Assembly (NCBI RefSeq): GCF_029964055.1 | Contig: NZ_CP124836.1 | Coordinates: 868,001 to 932,000 of the forward strand | DNA: 64,000 nucleotides | From: Arthrobacter sp. EM1 | GTDB taxonomy: Bacteria > Actinomycetota > Actinomycetes > Actinomycetales > Micrococcaceae | Reading direction: 5' to 3' | In this document: positions 61,400 to 64,000 of the stretch, piece by piece | How the letters are laid out: every line of letters starts with the position of its first letter | How positions within the stretch are numbered: the first letter of the stretch is position 1 | Notes under the pieces: generated by a model | Told to the model about the DNA's origin: nothing | What the model saw: only the letters and a program-made list of their open reading frames with translations | The model's database searches: none | Program-made: the position numbers and the translations under genes

Positions 61400-62460
61400 C
61401 TGCCTGCTTCGCCCGGCGCCGGCAGGTCGTGTGCCGCGGGGAGCTCCGGCAGCGGCTTGCCCGCCAGGGTGCTGGCCACCCAGAGCGAACGGGCGAGGTC
61501 CCCTTTGTGGCGGCGTTTGGAGGCGTAACAGAGGGCGTTGTCAACCTCGCGGGCCACGCTCCATTGCCGGGCGACGTCGGCGTCGAGGCCGGCGGCAAGG
61601 CTGAGGTCCCGGCACCGCTGCCGCAGGCCCTCTTCCGGATGCGCCCGCGGCAACTCACGGATCCGGTTCCACAGCAGGGGTGCCACCGCGAATTCCGCCT
61701 CGCCGAGCATGGGCTGGGGATCGATTGCGGCCCAGCTGCGGGCCTCCTCCTGGCCGGCTTCCCCGGCGGCTTCCCCGTGTGGCCGGGCCAGGACGTTGAG
61801 GTAGTGCAGATCGGTGTGGACCAGCACATCCCGCCCCGCGCGGCGGCCGACGGCCCCGCGGGTCTGGCAAACCTCCAGCGCCGCTTCCAGCAGCCAGCGC
61901 GGGAACGGCCGGCCCAGCCGTTCCCAGTTCTGCGGCAGCTCGTCACTCCACTGTTCGGCCCGTGCTGCCACATGGCTGAACTCCCGCCATTGCGGCCCGA
62001 CGCCGGGCACCAGGCTCAGCCGGCGAACCAGGGCACCCCACACCGGGACCGCCACGTCCATGGGCTGGTCCTGGAGGGACCGGACGGCGTCCAGGCGCTC
62101 CAGCAGCAGCGCCCCCGCACCGGCATCATTGGCCAGCAGCCGGACCGCACCCTCGCCCTTCCAGAGGGCGAGGGCATGCGGTTCCGCCAGCGCATCCTCA
62201 TGCGGAAAGGCGATCTTCAGGACGGCAGCTTCCCCGGCGCCGGCCCGTCCGGTGCCGGCTTCAGCGCGCACCGGGACCACAATGGCGCCGTGGCCGTTCC
62301 AGGGCAGGGCGCCGGGAGCAAGGTCAAGTTCGAGCTGCCACCGGCCCAGGCATTCCCTGATCAGCCGGGGGAGCGAGGCCAGCCAGTCGCGGCCGCCGGC
62401 GCTTCCGCCGTAGCGGCGGCTGAGGTCGGTCGGAATCGGGAGGTCTGCAGGCTGGCTCAT
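61396..62460 (-). CDS. aminoglycoside/hydroxyurea phosphotransferase-like kinase
   Basis: 354 aa. APH(6)/streptomycin 6-kinase-like family (PF04655): ALPWNGHGAIVVPVRAEAG, AVLKIAFPHEDALAEPHALALWKGEGAVRLL, GALLLERLDAVRSL, the catalytic loop VLVHTDLHYLNVLARP and the metal-binding WAAIDPQPMLGEAEFAVAPLLWN. The N-terminal nucleotide loop is poorly defined. Members phosphorylate streptomycin or hydroxyurea or act on unknown cellular compounds; resistance should not be assumed. The C-terminal end is Pro-rich. Confidence 0.85.
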   Translation of the reverse strand: MSQPADLPIPTDLSRRYGGSAGGRDWLASLPRLIRECLGRWQLELDLAPGALPWNGHGAIVVPVRAEAGTGRAGAGEAAVLKIAFPHEDALAEPHALALWKGEGAVRLLANDAGAGALLLERLDAVRSLQDQPMDVAVPVWGALVRRLSLVPGVGPQWREFSHVAARAEQWSDELPQNWERLGRPFPRWLLEAALEVCQTRGAVGRRAGRDVLVHTDLHYLNVLARPHGEAAGEAGQEEARSWAAIDPQPMLGEAEFAVAPLLWNRIRELPRAHPEEGLRQRCRDLSLAAGLDADVARQWSVAREVDNALCYASKRRHKGDLARSLWVASTLAGKPLPELPAAHDLPAPGEAGS

Positions 62461-62482
62461 CGGTCCAGCGTAGTGGCGGGTA

Positions 62483-63214
62483 TCAGGCGGTGATGCCGCT
62501 GGCGCCGAGCCAGCTGCCGATCAGGAAGGTCGCGATGAGGGCCGCCGCACCGCCGATCACCACACGGAAGGCCGCCTTCGACTTCGAACCGCCGCCGATC
62601 CAGGCGCCGATGGCTCCGGTCAAGGCCAGCGCCACCAACACTGCCACGAAGGTCAGCGGGACCCGGATGTTCTCCGGCGGCAGCAGGATGGCGAGCATGG
62701 GCAGGATCGCACCGATCAGGAAGGCAGCTGCGGAGGCGAAGGCAGCGTGCCACGGGCTGACAATGTCGGTCTCGTCGATGTGGAGTTCAGCAGACAGGTG
62801 CGCGCCAAGCGCGTCGTGCGCTGTGAGTTCCTTGGCCACAGTGCGGGCGGTGTCGGCGCTGAGGCCCTTGCCCTGATAGATGGCGGCGAGTTCCTCGAGC
62901 TCCTCTTCGGGCTGTTCGGCCAGCTCGCGGCGTTCCTTTTCGATCAGCGCCTGCTGGCTGTCCTTCTGGCTGCTCACTGAGACGTATTCGCCAAGCGCCA
63001 TGGAGATGGCGCCACCGACGACGCCGGCGGCACCGGCGACGAGGATGGGACCGGAGTCCGTGGTGACGCCGGCGACGCCGACCACAATCGCAGCGACGGA
63101 GACGATACCGTCGTTGGCGCCCAGCACACCGGCGCGAAGCCAGTTCAGGCGGTGCGCGATGTCGCTGTGGTGGGGCTCGTTCTTGTGCTGGGTGGGGGCC
63201 GCTTGACTGTCCAT
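62483..63214 (-). CDS. VIT1/CCC1 family iron/manganese transporter
   Basis: 243 aa from ATG at 63214. Five membrane helices: HSDIAHRLNWLRAGVLGANDGIVSVAAIVVGVAGV at the start, AAGVVGGAISMALGEYVSVSSQKDSQQALIEKERREL leading into the cytoplasmic metal-binding helices (EEELEELAAIYQGKGLSADTA), then AAFLIGAILPMLAILL, VPLTFVAVLVALALTGAIGAWIGG and a final helix. This is the bacterial VIT family (PF01988), which exports or sequesters Fe2+/Mn2+. It is single, 22 bp after the phosphotransferase start on the same strand. Confidence 0.92.
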   Translation of the reverse strand: MDSQAAPTQHKNEPHHSDIAHRLNWLRAGVLGANDGIVSVAAIVVGVAGVTTDSGPILVAGAAGVVGGAISMALGEYVSVSSQKDSQQALIEKERRELAEQPEEELEELAAIYQGKGLSADTARTVAKELTAHDALGAHLSAELHIDETDIVSPWHAAFASAAAFLIGAILPMLAILLPPENIRVPLTFVAVLVALALTGAIGAWIGGGSKSKAAFRVVIGGAAALIATFLIGSWLGASGITA

Positions 63215-63292
63215 GCCTACAGCAAAGCACCGGCGCCACCGAACCACCAGTATTACAAGCCTAAGTAAGCCGCCGCTTCCCCGCCGCGCCGG

Positions 63293-64000
63293 CTAGGGCG
63301 CGGGGGCCAGAGCGGGAGCCGGCAGCTCCGGGAACGCGTCGTGATCTGCGGTGAGGCCGGGAAGAGCTCCGGCGTCGGTTCCCCAGCGGGCGGCGCTGCG
63401 AGCGGCGCCGACCAGGCCGGCCACCGCCCATTGGCGTGTCTGCCCCTCGCTCAAAGCCACCAGGTCGCCGTACACCGCAAGCGCCGATGCCTCCAGCACG
63501 CCGAGCCCGGCGGCGGGTGCGGCCAGGAACGCAGGTGCGCTGGTGTAGCCGGCTTCCCGCGCTGGAACGGCAACGCAGTGCATCCGGCTCAGCGCCTCCG
63601 CGCCGGCGGCGAGGGTCTCGTGCCGGGCGAGCTGCGCTGAGGCCGGGCCGGCTGCTGAACCCCCGAGCCGGGTGAGGGCCACCTGATAGCCGTATACGGT
63701 TTCCCGTTCGCTCGCCACCGCTGCTGCCAGCGCCGCCGGCAAGGTTGCGGCGGGAGTGCCTGCCGAAGGCCCAGCAGCGGACGACGGCGATGCCGGAACG
63801 CCCTGGCACGCGCCGGAGAGCTGCGGTGCTGCGGGGTCGGCGACCGCAGGGGCGGGCGCCCCGGCGGCCGCTGCAAGGGAGGAAGCCTGAAGCAGCTGGG
63901 CGGTCCCGACGGCGGCAAGCAGCCGGGCCATTCCGCCGTCGGCCACGTTGGCGTCGGCGAGCCGTTGCGAGGCACTGGCGACCAGCGCGGCGGCTAATTC
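63293..64000 (-). CDS. DUF4439 ferritin-like domain protein, 5' end outside the window
   Basis: At least 235 residues; the frame stays open to the window edge, where ELAAALVASASQRLADANVADGGMARLL is read before any start codon. An Ala/Pro-rich region is followed by the DUF4439 helical bundle: LPAALAAAVASERETVYGYQVALTRLGG, AQLARHETLAAGAEALSRMHCV, LGVLEASALAVYGDLVALSEGQTRQWAVAGLVGAARSAARWG and a C-terminal FPELPAPA. DUF4439 proteins are probably secreted or membrane-attached and of unknown role. Confidence 0.82.
   Translation of the reverse strand, partial: ELAAALVASASQRLADANVADGGMARLLAAVGTAQLLQASSLAAAAGAPAPAVADPAAPQLSGACQGVPASPSSAAGPSAGTPAATLPAALAAAVASERETVYGYQVALTRLGGSAAGPASAQLARHETLAAGAEALSRMHCVAVPAREAGYTSAPAFLAAPAAGLGVLEASALAVYGDLVALSEGQTRQWAVAGLVGAARSAARWGTDAGALPGLTADHDAFPELPAPALAPAP

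Noticed and set aside
61396..62460. Antibiotic resistance gene for aminoglycosides.
   Set aside because: Membership in the phosphotransferase fold is clear, but nothing in sequence or context shows that an antibiotic is the substrate.

Overview
The window reads as chromosomal DNA from a high-GC actinobacterium of the Micrococcaceae, most likely an Arthrobacter-like soil organism. The evidence is the GC-rich coding style with frequent GTG starts and ATGA/TAATG gene overlaps, the gene order dusB-dgt-dnaG-tRNA-Asn and rpsB-tsf-pyrH-frr-cdsA, the Holin-X/DUF3618 and DUF4439 proteins, and the mycobacterial-type leucine degradation cluster. No phage, intact insertion sequence, CRISPR array or rRNA was seen.

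Layout. 0.1-9.2 kb: an esterase, a small S4 protein, a DUF606 transporter, glycyl-tRNA synthetase with a GNAT protein, a short-chain fatty acid transporter, a three-gene lipid-type operon (acyltransferase, DUF1295 reductase-like protein, hydrolase) and a decayed FAD oxidase. 9.2-15.6 kb: YibE/F protein, dusB, dgt, dnaG and two tandem tRNA-Asn genes, each with its own terminator. 15.7-23.8 kb: a hypothetical protein, a Bcr/CflA efflux pump, a Holin-X/DUF3618 fusion, a CDP-alcohol phosphatidyltransferase, a DMT transporter, a glycosyltransferase, a CAU-anticodon tRNA, an acyl-CoA dehydrogenase and an M23 peptidase. 24.3-29.4 kb: rpsB, tsf, pyrH, frr, cdsA and a DivIVA-domain protein.

29.4-50.1 kb is a block of catabolic genes. 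It starts with two Na+/solute symporters, each with a DUF485 partner, arranged around a LytS/LytTR two-component system. Next comes an Lrp/AsnC regulator divergent from a branched-chain 2-oxoacid dehydrogenase operon (E1 alpha, E1 beta, E2). A small Xre/ParS-like gene pair and a TetR regulator follow, and the TetR gene is divergent from a leucine/isovalerate degradation operon (carboxylase beta and alpha, acyl-CoA dehydrogenase, CoA transferase A and B, MaoC hydratase, CitE-like lyase). Together these could take branched-chain 2-oxoacids, leucine above all, to acetyl-CoA and acetoacetate. This block separates cdsA/DivIVA from dxr-rseP-ispG-proS, genes that usually lie close together in actinobacteria.

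50.3-64 kb: dxr, rseP, a SatD-like protein with a membrane partner, a YciI protein, ispG, GNAT, proS, TauE, a PLP decarboxylase, a phosphotransferase, a VIT1/CCC1 transporter and a DUF4439 protein cut by the window edge.

The most interesting regulatory signal is a 16-bp GTTA-N8-TAAC inverted repeat. It occurs four times: twice in the TetR/leucine-operon intergenic region, once before the acyl-CoA dehydrogenase at 21.9 kb and once before the esterase at 0.1 kb. This suggests one TetR regulon spread over the window. CRP/GlxR-like TGTGA-N6-TCACA sites stand before the branched-chain dehydrogenase operon and between the divergent symporter units.
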